The notes: a model not told the origin generated them from the letters alone. DNA of 64,000 bases from Dicyema japonicum (GCA_011109175.1 RDEW01000029.1:220158-284157); one strand, 5' to 3'; counted from the first letter of the stretch, positions 35,655 through 47,045 are shown. Numbers and translations are program-made.

Positions 35655-35805
35655 GAAGTGCGTCACATCAATCAGAGAAATTTTAACATCTAGGGGAGAA
35701 TCTGTCACATCAATCCGTGAAAGTTTATCATCTAGGCGAGAATCTATCACATCAATCCGTGAAAGTTTATCATCTAGGCGAGAATCTGTCACATCAATCG
35801 ATCAT
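35655..35805. repeat. 42-bp minisatellite, about 3.5 copies
   Basis: Unit of 42 bp containing GTCACATCAATCCGTGAAAG and ATCATCTAGGCGAGAATCT. The first copy is diverged, the next two nearly identical, the last partial. Because 42 is divisible by three, both strands stay open (minus strand repeats DSRLDDKLSRID). No ATG precedes the minus-strand frame, so I treat it as a repeat, not a gene. Confidence 0.8.
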
Positions 35806-35912
35806 TTTTAACTAGAATCGATCAGATATTCTCGCCACGTGACCACGTCGCTCTATATATTTATATCTATATGGAAAAATTTCTAGCCTAAAGGAGTTGC
35901 AAAAACATCAAG

Positions 35913-35999
35913 ATGACAGACTTCATAAGAGAAAGAGTGAATGAAGAATGCCAAACAACAATGGACGATCAAGAAACATCGGTGTTTGCCAGGCTATGA
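35913..35999 (+). CDS. Possible 28-aa microprotein
   Basis: A short ORF starting MTDFIRERVNEECQTT behind an AT-rich TATATATTTATA stretch at 35855. Base composition differs from the flanks, but length gives little statistical support. Unrecognised. Confidence 0.2.
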   Translation: MTDFIRERVNEECQTTMDDQETSVFARL

Positions 36000-36319
36000 A
36001 TAAAATAGGAATAACTTATTACAAAATTTTAAACTAGCCATATAATTATTAGAGTTTTATGGGATACATAAGTGACGCTTTTTATTATTTCAATTCATTA
36101 AGTCTTACTAATATTTTAGTCATTTGACAACTCAGCAATTCGCAAATAAAATGTCTGAAAGATTCTCGACTAATTGAAATCAACTGAATTTCCTTCCCTC
36201 GTATTCGAATGGAAAAAATGTAAAGGATCTAAGCCTAATAAGGAAACTCTTATTGTCAATTGAAGAGGGTCTCCGCGTAATTGGAAGTGTTGACTGCTAA
36301 TCGTTATATATTAAATTAA

Positions 36320-36590
36320 AATTATTCTAAAGACCAAGGGTAACCAAACTAACTAACTCCCTAATCCTGACTCGTTCCAGCATTCTAGAACTTGTCTCCT
36401 AGTAACGAAATTGTTCCCGGGAAAGAATAGTGGATTCTCTTTATGCCGGCCAGGCATTGGGCGTCTCCTCAGTAAGGTGGATCCAATGACGCCATCGGAG
36501 AAAAGGAAAATAATTATTGACCATCGAGCCATCACATGGCACCACAGGGCCAACGTTAAATATTTAATCCTAACCCTGAAATGATTAATG
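36320..36590 (-). mobile_element. LINE 3' end
   Basis: The minus strand reads the RT C-terminus (RRQVLECWNESGLGS, stop) followed by GGATTAGGGAGTTAGTTAG, the CCCTTGGTCTTT block and an AATAAT tail. Plus-strand relatives are at 40160-40440 and 20940-21060. Confidence 0.65.
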
Positions 36591-36715
36591 AAATCAGTAA
36601 ATTAATTATTATTTTTTCTTACGGATCTTTTGAAGCCATTGTCACTCCCATAGGTCCATGTAGCTAACTTTCTCATTTTGTTCGATGGCTGGCGGGTGTA
36701 CAGATATTTCCAATC

Positions 36716-36895
36716 ATGGCAGAAGTTTCGAAGGTGGTCGGAACAAAACCGAAACAGTCACCCAAGCCTGAGAATTTGTTAAATTTCTCCGTTCGGCAGG
36801 TGGATAATCCGTACAAGCCCATGAAAGCAAACAAAGGCATGAAAGGAGTTGGTCCACCTTACGTCCCCAGAGATCTTCCCTGTGAAAACATTTAA
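36716..36895 (+). CDS. Small basic protein, 59 aa
   Basis: An intact ORF, MAEVSKVVGTKPKQSPKPEN, continuing NFSVRQVDNPYKPMKANKG and ending RDLPCENI at TAA. Lys/Pro-rich and free of transposon similarity. Codon use looks coding compared with the AT-rich flanks. I do not recognise the family. A second, shorter exon upstream is possible but not demonstrated. Confidence 0.4.
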   Translation: MAEVSKVVGTKPKQSPKPENLLNFSVRQVDNPYKPMKANKGMKGVGPPYVPRDLPCENI

Positions 36896-37099
36896 TTCAA
36901 ATGAGTCAGCTGATTACAAAAATAAGGTAAAATGATCTTTATGATATCAAGAGAGGGTTAGAGACGACAAAAAACCGTTCCACGTGTTAGAAGATGTCGT
37001 AATTTTGAATTCTTAAATTTCCGTTAAAATGAGATTTTGGACATAAATTAGAGGTTAGGATCACAAGAACAATCCCGAAAAGTCCCCAGTCTAACCTTG

Positions 37100-37620
37100 A
37101 AAGGGAGAACACCAAGAAAGAAGGAGATAAGCCATCTAATTAAGTGATCCCGGTAGACCTCAACAGAATCGAGAGAGTTTTTCTGTGCTCCTCCATATTA
37201 CCCATAACTTTTCTGAATCCATGACACTCCTCTTCCGTCAGAATCTGGAGAGGCGTGAGTTTTATCCTCGATTTATTTCTAACGCAGATTGATAGAAGTG
37301 ATCAGATTCAGAGTTGGAGAGAGTGATGAAACCGGAAAAGTAATGGGAGAATAGCTGAGCAGAGAAGTCAGTTAAAGGGACCATTTTTGCAGCGCATTCT
37401 TGTGACGGCTTGACCCTGGAGTTAAGAAATGATTTAATGACGTCGAGTTTCGGAAGTCCCTTTCCAGAACGTTCTTCACATGTTGTGAAAAGAGAGCAAG
37501 GGGTCCAAAGTCTCTCCCATTATTCTTTGATATTTTCCAGTGTATCCTTTTGTCTAGTAAAAATTGTATATGAAGATTTTTTCCGTGAACACGGTAAGTC
37601 GGTTCATAGCCAGCCAAGTA
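37100..37620 (-). mobile_element. LINE 3' fragment
   Basis: The minus strand ends RKTLSILLRSTGIT before a stop, the same C-terminal LL..(A/T)GIT seen at 38580 and 62780. The upstream ORF (37617-37372) is protein-like but unassigned. Confidence 0.5.
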
Positions 37621-37799
37621 CCGAGACCGTCTAGCTGTGACTAAAGTTCTGATTTTGTCATATCCACATATCTGCTTCGGCTTTCAATAATCAGGCCCTC
37701 CATGGCAGGGTAAGTCATTCAAAAATAAGTTAAAAGCGCTGGGTTTTGGCTTTAATTTTATTGTGAATTGAGCGTTCTGGCTATTTGAGTGAATCTCGC

Positions 37800-38420
37800 T
37801 CGCCAGCCTGAGAGTAGTAAGGAAATTCGCTCAATGAGCCAGCTCTTTTATCTTTTGTCTCCTTGTGATAAGCGATCCGATACGGTTCAGCAGAATTGGT
37901 GATCTTCCTATGAGTTCTGATCTTTCCACGGCGATTGGCTCAAAGATGAACTATCCACCTAGACATTCGTATTTTTTCTTTAGCGTCTCAGCCTTTTCCA
38001 AGGCAGAGACTGGGGTAGTAGCAGTCATAACAAGGTTGAAGGGAGAGAGGCTGTCCACACAGGTGGCGTCCCAGGCGAGATATCTGACACTTTCCCATGA
38101 GAAGAAAGTTGTTTCGTCAGACCTTTTGTTGGCTGGTGGCAGTCCGAGAGGTTCCAACTGGACCGATAATCCGGCGGCTTCTAGTCCCCGAGGAATAACT
38201 CCGTTGATTGCACTATGTCTTGGACTCCTTCCAGCGCTCTTCTGACTGGTGAGAGCGTGAAAATATTTCGCGTCGATCGTTCCTCCACATCTACAGCGGT
38301 AGATGTCCAAGGCGGACGTAAACTCCAATTCTCTTGGCATCAACATCCAATAGTGTCCCAAGTGAGGTGCATGGAAATGCTGAGCCATGATCACTTTCAT
38401 TCATCGATGCAAAAGCCAGA
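37800..38420 (-). mobile_element. LINE RT C-terminal domain
   Basis: The minus strand gives YRCRCGGTIDAKYFHAL, KSAGRSPRHSAIN, AAGLSVQLEPLGL and FSWESVRYLAWDATCVDSLS. This is the H.A..C..G.GR..RH, LEP.GL and WDATCVD motif set of one common animal RT C-terminus. It continues into a homolog of the 15822-16160 fragment. Broken at both ends. Confidence 0.8.
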
Positions 38421-38519
38421 AGATGCTGGTCTATATATAGTACAACCCACCCCCAATAAAACCCCGGCTTGGGGCATTCTGTATTCGTGGCACCCTCTAT
38501 AAATGGGGCACTTTTTTGT

Positions 38520-38720
38520 AAAGTTCATTTTATGATAATAATAAGACCAGAGACCACGGTTACACAAATTAACTAATCACGTGATCCCAGCACGCTCTAG
38601 CAGGGACCTCCTCCCTCGACCCCACACAAGCACGTATCGGTCGAGTGACTGGGTCTTCGCAGTCTCGACGCGTTCCCTGGTTTATTCGTATCAAGGTTTC
38701 AAGTGGCAATGGTGGCTGGA
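38520..38720 (-). mobile_element. LINE 3' end with ATT tail
   Basis: The minus strand ends PARACWDHVIS-like, then a GGATCACGTGATTAG block and CCGTGGTCTCTGGTC with an ATTATTATT tail. The tail carries one of the CACGTG hexamers (38579). Confidence 0.65.
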
Positions 38721-38929
38721 ACTCTCAGTTATTATAGTTTATTTAATTTCCGACCAATAGAATAATAATAAATAAAAATCATCCCTCTTATTGGGGAATT
38801 TTTACTAAATAAAAATTTTATTTATTATTATAAGCGTGCCTTTTTTTTCTAGACATTCTCAACTACCACAAACTCAGATTGTCGAAATTTCAATAAAAAT
38901 GGGATATTAGAAAAATTAAAAAAATCAAA

Positions 38930-40041
38930 TTACTGAATGAGATCGGTGATAATCTTGATCTCGTGTGAGTAGTCATCAAACCGTTCTTTCAACGGTGTCT
39001 CCAATATCATGGGAACATCAGCAAATCTTCCATCATTCATGAGCATTTCAAACCCCCTAATCCCGATCTTTCCATACCCAATATTCTCATGACGGTCAAC
39101 ACGGGAGTTCAGTCCTTCTGGGAATAGAAAATTATTAACAACGCTTAGAATCGTTCAAATGGAAAGCCTTCAGTAATCCAAGTCCCAGAACTCTGTCAAA
39201 CTCATCCATGGTTTTGTGGTACCAGAGTCCGTGGAAATATCGTACCCTTATCCTCAGAACAAAGTAAAACCAGCAGCAAATGCATGACAGGTATCGAAAC
39301 AGATTCCAATCCTAGACTTGTCCTCGATCTGATCAACAATCGCCTTTAACTCGTCAAAGGTTTTTCCGATAGAAGATCCTTGACCGGCAGAGTTCTCCAA
39401 CAGAACAACAACATCTTCGACCTCTCTTATTGCCAAGTTCACACATTCTGCAATCTTCTTCACAGATTCTCCCAAACTCGAAATATTTAGCGTAGACCCT
39501 AAAGTCTCAATAAAGAAAACCAGGGTGGAAGTTGTACATCTTAATTCCTAGTTTTTTACAAATTCTGAGCTCTTCTACAAGACAGGCCTTACTTTTTTCA
39601 AAGACTTCGGGTTTTGGGGACCCGCAGTTCATCAGAAGTGAACCATGAGGAACCATTTTGTCCAATTTAAAGCCTTTCTCCTGAAATTATGTAAATCCTT
39701 TACTTTGCAGAAGGACTTGAAATTCTGGGCATCCTTGTCCGAAATGACCTTTGAGGACCAGGACCGACTTGACTTTAGATACAGGGCAAAGCAGTTAGCT
39801 CCTATTGATAGTGCTTCCAGTACGGCATGTTTAAAAGAGGCTGAGAATCATTACATCGCTTACGACTACAAGAAACGTGGCCTCCTATAAAACGGTGTTT
39901 GGAAGTGAAATTCATTTGAGGGTACTTTTGTAAAACTTTGGACAGATCAGGCAGTGCTTTGCTTTCTAGTTTGTTGGTTTTAACAAATTTTAGTATATTT
40001 TCAGATTCTGTTTCTTTGTTAACTTTTTTCTTGGCGCACAT
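38930..40041 (-). CDS. APN1: Endonuclease IV (AP endonuclease)
   Basis: Three-zinc AP endonuclease for base excision repair. [15 protein letters not shown] begins a short N-terminal extension, then [19 protein letters not shown] (zinc His), [18 protein letters not shown] (zinc Glu), [10 protein letters not shown] (zinc Asp/His), [22 protein letters not shown] (zinc Asp/His) and ILET (zinc Glu) supply the metal ligands in bacterial Nfo order. Introns of 24 and 25 nt are placed near the DTCHAFAAG and HLNDSK junctions; others lie upstream. One missing A in an AAAA run before TMDEFDRV restores the frame and gives a gap-free alignment to E. coli Nfo. Ends ITDLIQ at TAA. Confidence 0.9.
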
Positions 40042-40159
40042 CAGGGATTTTATTTTTATTAGAGCTTAAATTTAAATAAAGTATTTAATATAGTTATTTT
40101 ATTAAACATTAGTAGAAATCTCATTTTGGCCACGTGGCACTGTGTGGTACATTGTGGCT

Positions 40160-40440
40160 ACTTGATTGAAGATTTCTCTTCCTTCCCTCTGGTGCGTCAT
40201 TGGATCCACTTACTTAAGAGACACCCAATTTTCGGCCTGCATTCAAAAGGATCCGTTTCTTCAATCCATCAGGAGACTATTTCTCTTTCTGGCAACGAAT
40301 TTTGACACCGACCTCAGTTTCCGGACAATGCCCTCTGGATCATTACGTTTGGATCGGGATCTACTGGAAGGCATCAGGATTAGTTAGTTTGGTTTTACCC
40401 TTGGTCTTTGGAATAATTGAATTAACATGCAAACGTTGTA
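40160..40440 (+). mobile_element. LINE 3' end
   Basis: Contains GGTGCGTCATTGGATCCAC, GAGACACCCAATT and, at the end, AGGATTAGTTAGTTTGG with CCCTTGGTCTTTGGAATAAT. The ORF closes DRDLLEGIRIS. This is the fullest plus-strand copy of the tail family. Confidence 0.65.
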
Positions 40441-41027
40441 TCCTTAATTAATCGAAATGCTGTTTATATTTTATTAGTTGAGAAAAGTATTCTAAACGTT
40501 TCAAGACCCGACGAAAGGTCATCTGATGATAATCACACTAATCCCACAGGGGCCATGAGAAGTCGGATGTACCTCAGTAAACCAAAGTCAGCTATAATCA
40601 GCCTACTTTACTGAAAACGTTATGAGGGGTGTATTGAAGCTTATAAAACAACTTACATATCTCAATGATTATACTATAGAACCTTGGTGATCATGGAATC
40701 ACAGCATTGAATAGGGTTAGGGTTAACACGATTAGCAAAAACTCTGTTTTGATTATATGGAAGCTCAAACACATCCATCACGTTCCGAACCTGGAAAAAC
40801 AAGAAAGGAACCGAATTAATCAATTTTAATTAGTAATGAACAAAGCTAGTGTCGGGTGCATCGAGTTCGAGTTAGATCATTACGACAGAAAGGTTGACGT
40901 ATAGGGACATAACGTCCTCTCTAGCCAAAATAGCGCCAGAAGGAATGATTAATTTGATAATCAAAAAGAAGAAATAAAAACGACATAATTAAAAAAAAGA
41001 AAATAGACGATAATATCAGAAATAGAA
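40441..41027. other. Intergenic
   Basis: No recognised gene; A-rich near 40960-41020, downstream of the UBX gene. Confidence 0.4.
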
Positions 41028-41933
41028 TCAATTAATCTTGTGAAGCACAAGCAATGAACCTCCCAATTTACCCTCCCCCAAAACAACACCATCCTCCAGT
41101 GCCGTGTTATTCCTAGCTGTGCTCAAATAAAACACAACATTCCTGTACTCAGAAAACTCACTAAAGAGTTAAAACACCCCCAACTGTCTGATATATCTAC
41201 GGACGTCCAAAATGGTGTGAAAGTGGTTAAATTCCGCGACAATTCTCCGCGAATCTGCCAAACGAACAGCAATTCGCAATGTAGGCTGACTTGGGTCCAC
41301 AAAAACCTCGGAATTGTCGCCTAATTCAACGTTCTCCAAAATCGAAGGCGTCGGATCATTCAATCTGTACCCTTCTCCTGACATTGCTGGCGGTTCCCAG
41401 CGTGTGGAATGCCGATCGACGATCTGGAAGTTTATGGAATCAGCAGAACTATCCCCCACTAACTCCTGGGGCACATTTCTACGAAAATAATCACATTCAA
41501 TACCCATTTAGCACACTAGTAAATAAATCTCATGTTTTCTTCGTCAGAATAGGCCCTGAGAACACCAGAGTCATTCAGCGTGAACCCATTCTCCCACAAG
41601 GTCATCACGTGAGTCTACTGTAAAAGTATGTCATACTGGAAGAGTGTTATCCGGCCTGTTTACACTTATGCGTGAACCTGGAGTTCTTCCAAAGTCTGTA
41701 ACTTCATTCTCTTGTTGTTGCGCCCGACTACGGAAAAGTTCCATCATCCGTTCCACGTTTGGCTGTCTGTTATTGCCATTTCCGATTATGTTTATACCGC
41801 TTCCACCCCTATGACCTCCAGCGAAAAATTCTGGGGCTTCTTCATCGTCATTATCCTTATTAAGTGAAGACAATGTGCAGATCCTGGTATTAGATAGAAT
41901 GTACTTGTCTCGTCTGTCACTAGGAGCGGGCAT
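41028..41933 (-). CDS. p47/p37-type SEP-UBX protein
   Basis: p97/VCP adaptor of the NSFL1C/UBXN2 family, used in membrane fusion and protein quality control. The order is APEFFAGGHRGGSG (p47 linker motif), VERMMELFRSRAQQQ, then the SEP domain: MTLWENGFTLNDSGVLRAYS followed by RNVPQEL. The UBX domain follows: LRIAVRLADSRRIVAEFN, HTILDVRRYIR, EFSEYRNVVFYLSTARNN, ALEDGVVLGEGKLGGSLLVL, HKIN, stop. Introns of about 19-25 nt; one extra T before TSVLNG breaks the frame. The N-terminus starts directly before the linker, so the UBA domain is missing, as in vertebrate p37 (UBXN2B). A CACGTG lies at the exon border near 41606. Confidence 0.88.
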
Positions 41934-42290
41934 TGTTTATTGTTTATTTTTAAATTAAATTAATTTTCAGTAAATTCAAATTTTTTATTTAATTTTTTTC
42001 TGCATAAAATCTCGATAGTAATCTTGAATACAACAATTTGTTTATTTTACTCGTTGTCTTTATTTTTATTGATTTATAATTTACCCCCGGTTTCTTCAAA
42101 TTATGGAAACCGGTGACTAACAACAAAGTCACAACCAAAAGCGGACACTTCTAGAGATCCGTCAAGTACATTAGATGCTGCGTAGATCCTGAGAAGAAGT
42201 GGCTGTCTTCTAATCGTCTAGAAGGCTGGAGGCGCAAAGTGAGAAGGGCGATTTTGTGAAAATAAGAGTGTTTTTATTTTAATGAAATTA
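41934..42290. other. Intergenic upstream of the UBX gene
   Basis: AT-rich, no gene. Confidence 0.4.
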
Positions 42291-42297
42291 TTATTGT

Positions 42298-42370
42298 CTG
42301 GCGCAGTGTAACGAGTGCCGGGCAGAAAGCTTGATGGCCCCTAGTTAGAATCTCGCTGCTGTACAGTATT
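42298..42370 (+). repeat. tRNA-derived SINE-like element
   Basis: TGGCGCAGTGTAACGAG (A-box-like) and, about 33 nt on, CTAGTTAGAATCTCGC (B-box-like). Related to the minus-strand copy at 3160-3242. AT-rich sequence and an AATAATAATAAT run (about 42674) follow. Confidence 0.55.
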
Positions 42371-42869
42371 TTGGAAGACTTCATGTTTATATATGATTAT
42401 CTACGTCTTTTTTAAAAAAAAAGTTATAATCAATGGAAATTTACTCCTGACTTGACAACATTTAAACTCCTCCTAACCACCAAATTTTACAGAAAATCAC
42501 CAAATAAAATAGCAAGCACCTAACCGTCAACTTAAAAAAATTGTTCATTTTATTTTACTTAAAAAATATCGAGCTAATGTATTTAATATTTTGTAAAAAA
42601 ATATATTCTTTTAGAAGAGTCGACGATATTAATGTGGCGACTAAGAAAGAATGGTATTCGGCTCTTCAAGTAATAATAATAATAATAAAGCCTGGATTGT
42701 TCGATTAAAATGAGGGTCCAGGGTTTTGCTCAACGTCTCCACAGAGGATCAATAGAAAGGACTGGGAAGATAAACTTGACGCTAGCCACTAACAGGCAAA
42801 CCTATAAGTAATTGTTTGGCATGGGAGAGATGGTGGGTCTGTTGGTGACAAATTTATGCAGGTTTCTTC

Positions 42870-43080
42870 ACATGAAAAGCACTTTGGCTTAATTTATTAT
42901 TTTTTGACCCAAGAGTTACAATCTTTGGTAAGGCCAGCACAGGCAGTCATAAGTCCTTCAAAAGGCATCTGACAGACGACTCAGCTGAGGGCTTCCTGGA
43001 TTGTGGATTACTTGCGTAAGGAAATGGCCATTGACCACAGTCCACTTAGTCAATGTTGGCTTGACAAACCCTGTAACAAG
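42870..43080 (-). mobile_element. LINE 3' end, copy A
   Basis: The minus strand reads GACTGCCTGTGCTGG, CCTTACCAAAGATTG and an AATAAT tail, parallel to 43180-43490. Confidence 0.55.
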
Positions 43081-43179
43081 ACAAACCCCCAGATTACTGA
43101 GATCTTCACCGTTTCCTGACCTTTTTTCCTAGAATTTCAGAAACCGCCATACAAAGACGAAAATATTTTAAAGAAATTA

Positions 43180-43490
43180 TTATTATTAACCCCAGGGTCA
43201 CAATTTTTGATAAGCCTAACACAAACAATCATGAATAATTGATCCAAGAAAGGAACCCAAGAGATAACCTCTGATCGTGGCGACCAAATCCATCTCCAAT
43301 AGTCCATTACAGGCTTCCACTTCCGAAGAGAGGTAGCGAAGTAGGTTCTCCATCTTCATCATACGTCCTGCCGTCGCGGACATTACTTCATCGTCGGCGG
43401 AAGAGTTTTCATAATAGTAATGTTCACCAGTGGATTTGGTCAGGAGGCTTAATAATGAGCAACAATGTCCTACCAAATCAATTTACGCAA
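43180..43490 (-). mobile_element. LINE 3' end, copy B
   Basis: The minus-strand ORF ends LGSIIHDCLC, then GGCTTATCAAAAATTGTGAC and an AATAATAATAAT tail. Same family as copy A about 100 bp away and as 21240-21440. Confidence 0.6.
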
Positions 43491-43652
43491 ATTTTAATTT
43501 TATTCGTATTTATAATATTGATTATAATTATGAGGAGGTTTAAAATTTATAATTGGTATTAAATATTAAAATTAATTCAGAATCGGTTGTTTAATTTTCA
43601 AAAATAAAAAATATTCTAAATAGACTGAAATATATCGAGGATTCCTCTAGTA

Positions 43653-45193
43653 ATGTCAAATGAATCTCCTGAAAAATCAGCACAAATTCCGATAAAGGGG
43701 AGAGTTATCACGGGATTCGGACTGTTCTCATGTTTGTCCGTGTTTCTCACACAGAGGGTCAACGTAAACGTTGTTATCCCCCAGATAGTGTCGATAAACA
43801 ATGCTTCGGGGGTTCTTTGAGAGACTAATGGCTTAGAAAATTCACTGGAGTACGCAAGAGAAGTCACTTGTTTTGATGTCCTTTTACATTGGTTTTTTCT
43901 TCACGCAGATAATCGGGGGGATTTTAGCGGAAAAATATGGGTCAAAGATATTTTTGAGTATGTGTTGCTGTCCTCGATTTGTTGTCTGATATCTCCGCTT
44001 GCCTTAGAGAAATCGGTAAAAACACTGATTGTAATAAGAGTCGTCATGGGAGCTGTTCAAGTAAGTCAGAGATTATTCACCTTTTAGGGAATCTATGTTC
44101 CCTGTGTGGCCGTCATGATCTCCAATTGGTTTCCGCGAAGCAATCAAGCGAGGGCAGCCGGGACGATAATTCCAGGTTTTTGCTTTGGGAGTAACAAGGG
44201 ACCCAATTTGGCACAATTTTGTCGCTGTTCATAACCTCGTCGATCGCGAAAAAGATGCATCTTTGGAGTCTTTCGTTTTACATATTCGGCATTCCAGTGG
44301 AGGTTTTATTTAGGGGGACTTGGACTTGTTTGGCTGATATTCTGGCAGATCTTCATCACGGATGTTCCGAAAAATAACGGCTGGGTGAGTTGGGAGGAGA
44401 AAGAGTTTCTCAAAAATAATATTGGGCAGAAATCAAAGCTTAAAGTAAAGGTGGAAGATCGGTCTTTGATTTAAGGAATTTCCAGTCAAAAAGGCCTTCA
44501 CTTCGGCGCCCATTTTAGCGGTCATCACTGCTCACTTTGCAGCTTTTTGGAATTTTTCTATTATTTTGACGATTATTCCCTCTTTCATGAAAGACATCTT
44601 TCTCATAGAAATCGATGATGTATTCTTAGTTGTAACTCACTCAGCAAACTAGCACGAGTTTTCTGGCCCCTTTGTTCTCTTGGCTTGGGGGGCTTAGTTC
44701 AGGCTTTCTGGCAGACTTTTTAACCCGAAAAGGCATCTTGTCTCAACTCAGTACAAGAAAGCTGTTTAATGTGCTATTTATGTGAAATTTGGTTAGTCCA
44801 TTACGACAGTCCCTTCTGCCTTATTTTTTATGTTTTCTACGTTTATCCCCCCTGAAAAATATCACTGGGGGGTTGTATTAATGTTGATGGCTTCCTATTT
44901 CACTGGAATACAGTTTTGCGTTATTTTCCCGAACATTTCAAGCATTTGTTTCCAATATTGCGGGATCATTTCTGGAATTTCAAACACATTAGCCTCTCTC
45001 TCGGGGATTTCTGCGATTATGATCACCTATGAGATTGTCTCTGATCAGGTCCTGTCTTTAGTTACATTCATAGCACAATGTTCACGAATGGCAGATTTCA
45101 TTCGGGATAATGTTAGCCGTTCAGTTCATAGGATTGGTAGTCTTTGCAATATTTGCTAAAGAAACTGCCCGAACCTGGTCGATTATCGATTAA
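43653..45193 (+). CDS. SLC17-like MFS anion transporter
   Basis: Major facilitator transporter resembling sialin/vesicular glutamate/phosphate carriers. It starts MSNESPEKSAQIPIKGRVIT and then has a hydrophobic first helix with QRVNVNVVIPQIVS, followed by SQIIGGILAEKYGSKIFL (the G..LA...G.K motif A after TM2). Next come YVPCVAVMISNWFPRSNQAR, PGFCFGSNKG and a series of hydrophobic stretches including FSTFIPPEKYHWGVVLMLMA and GIISGISNTLASLSGI. It ends FAIFAKETARTWSIID before TAA. Many 20-25 nt introns interrupt the frames, and I did not place all of them. Substrate cannot be predicted. A tandem repeat containing CACGTG follows directly. Confidence 0.75.
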
Positions 45194-45240
45194 AGTTATT
45201 CCTAATTTTGTTTCACTGATCAAAATAAATATGTGTTATA

Positions 45241-45560
45241 TGTCTATGCAGTATAAGGGGGACCACCCATTCGAGACGGAAGGCTCTTTCCGCTTGAGTG
45301 ACACCTTTTCAGCCGAGTCACGTGGCGACCACGATAACGTTGCAAGAATATATCTGTCTTTCTCATTACGTTTGACTGGTAAAATAAACCCGAGTTCTAA
45401 GTCTATACAGTATAAGGGAAACTACCCATTCGAGGGAAAAGTTAATGGCTCTTTCAGTCTTTTCGTATGAGTGACACCTTTTCAGGCGAGCCACGTGGGA
45501 CCAAGCTAACGTTGACTATATTTGTATTTCTTCCTATTGACCCTGGTTCTAAGTAAATTA
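45241..45560. repeat. 161-bp tandem repeat, two units, each with CACGTG
   Basis: Units start CAGTATAAGGGGGACCACCC (45247) and CAGTATAAGGGAAACTACCC (45408), both then CATTCGAG, GGCTCTTTC, GAGTGACACCTTTTCAG. Each carries CACGTGG (G/C-CCACGTGG context) at the same relative place, then ACGTTG and GTTCTAAGT. The copies are diverged, so the duplication is old, yet the hexamer is kept in both. Confidence 0.8.
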
Positions 45561-45713
45561 AAGCAAAGCTAAGCTTGATTGCTTTGGGACACCGAAGCAA
45601 CTGGGGCGACCACTAATATGTCAATAACGGAATGTAGATATTAGGAGAAATATTAATTTGTCAACAATATCTAAGATTTGTATAACAACCACAATTTCGT
45701 GAAAATTTCTAAA

Positions 45714-47045
45714 ATGTCAACACTCAGCAGTAAATCTGTAAAGAAGATTTTGCCCAAAAACGATCCCTACTTAAAATTTGCTAAGAAAAAGGGGTTTGAT
45801 CCCGACGACCAACGAGCAAAGAGTCTCTACCAGTTTCAAGTCGGAGAAAAAGAGTCGAAGAAAATTGAAAATCTGAGAATGACCCTTGCCGAGAAAGAGT
45901 TCGAAAGAATAGCCGCTGATAAAAGGGATCATTTGAAGGAGGAACTGGAAGGTATCAAACAAAAAATCTATTACGACTCCGATTATACAGTTCTGACCAC
46001 AAAACACTTTTGTCCAAAGTATAAAAAACTGGAAGACGTTGACATACAGAATGAATTGTTATCCACAGAAACTTTGAAGGTCAAAAAATCCTTTTTTGAA
46101 ACTTTAAGGAGGAAAACGAAAGAAAGGAAACCAAAAGTATTCAACAAGAGTGACATGGATGCTCTATCCATTGTCAATACCCTGAAACAGAAAAGGGAGT
46201 ATCAGGCGAAGAAGAGTGAGAACTTAGCGATCATCCCCGACTACCCGGAACTAACTATAAAAAGGTCCGTTGAGCATGAAAGACTCTCACATACTCCAGT
46301 GAATTATCGCCTGCGTCATAACATAATTGAAAACTCCTCTAAATCAAAGACATCTACTTCCAAGTTTGAAGAACTGGAGGTTGAAGAATCGCCAATGCAG
46401 GAAGAAGTCAAATATGTCTCAGAGAATCCGACAGTGTCTTCATCGACAACGACAATGGATACCACTACTTGCACGTCGACCACCAAAATGCCAGAACCTC
46501 CGAGTACTTTTGCTATAAAGCAGGTTGGTCCCTTAGATTTTTATTTTAGAAATTTATTACTGAGAGAACAAGCACGATTGGATTCACCAATCGAAGGGAA
46601 ATCCTGAGGAACACGTTCAAACCCAAGTCAGCCAGCATGAGTCGAAACAACATTGCAATCATTATTCTAACACTGCTGAGTAATCTTGTGTGTTTATTAA
46701 GGCTTAATTGGACTGGCTGTTCTGCCACGAGTTCTTGTGAAGTCAGCAGATGAGTCTTTTAAAGTCCACAAAGAGATCGCCTTAGATTTCTTGGAGTCTA
46801 ACACGGCCGTGTATATTCAGTTTACTAAGACCATGGCCACTGGATGGTTAGTTTACCAGGACCGGGGAAGTGACAGAAAATTTATAATCGGAGATGACTT
46901 GAAAAAATTGGGAGCTTATGGGTTATTCAGTTATTTGATTAAATCTCCCAACAAGGAGTCGAATGTGTATGAGTTGTATGAAAAGTCCCCAATAAGTAAC
47001 CAATACATATTCGATCAAAACGTGGAAATTCGGTTCCTCTATTAG
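45714..47045 (+). CDS. Unrecognised single-pass membrane protein
   Basis: A long first exon encodes MSTLSSKSVKKILPKNDPYL and about 270 mostly hydrophilic Lys/Glu-rich residues (coiled-coil-like around EKEFERIAADKRDHLKEELE), with a Ser/Thr-rich segment near residue 250. A 26-nt intron after AIKQ and a 22-nt intron after IIILTLLS join it to RREILRNTFKPKS, one hydrophobic helix (NNIAIIILTLLSLIGLAVLP) and a globular C-terminus of about 110 residues (TGWLVYQDRGSDRKFIIGDD, YGLFSYLIKSP). Both introns keep frame. The layout suggests a cytoplasmic or nuclear basic domain plus a lumenal domain. I do not recognise the family. If the splices are wrong, a separate small membrane protein would start at MSRNNIAIII. 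Confidence 0.6.

Noticed and set aside
35493-35792. Minus-strand gene with 14-residue repeats
   Set aside because: No ATG; openness follows from the 42-bp period of a minisatellite.
42674-42690. AATAATAATAAT run as a microsatellite of interest
   Set aside because: Matches the usual tail of LINE copies in this window.
46546-46728. Minus-strand hydrophobic ORF
   Set aside because: Shadow of the transmembrane exon on the plus strand.
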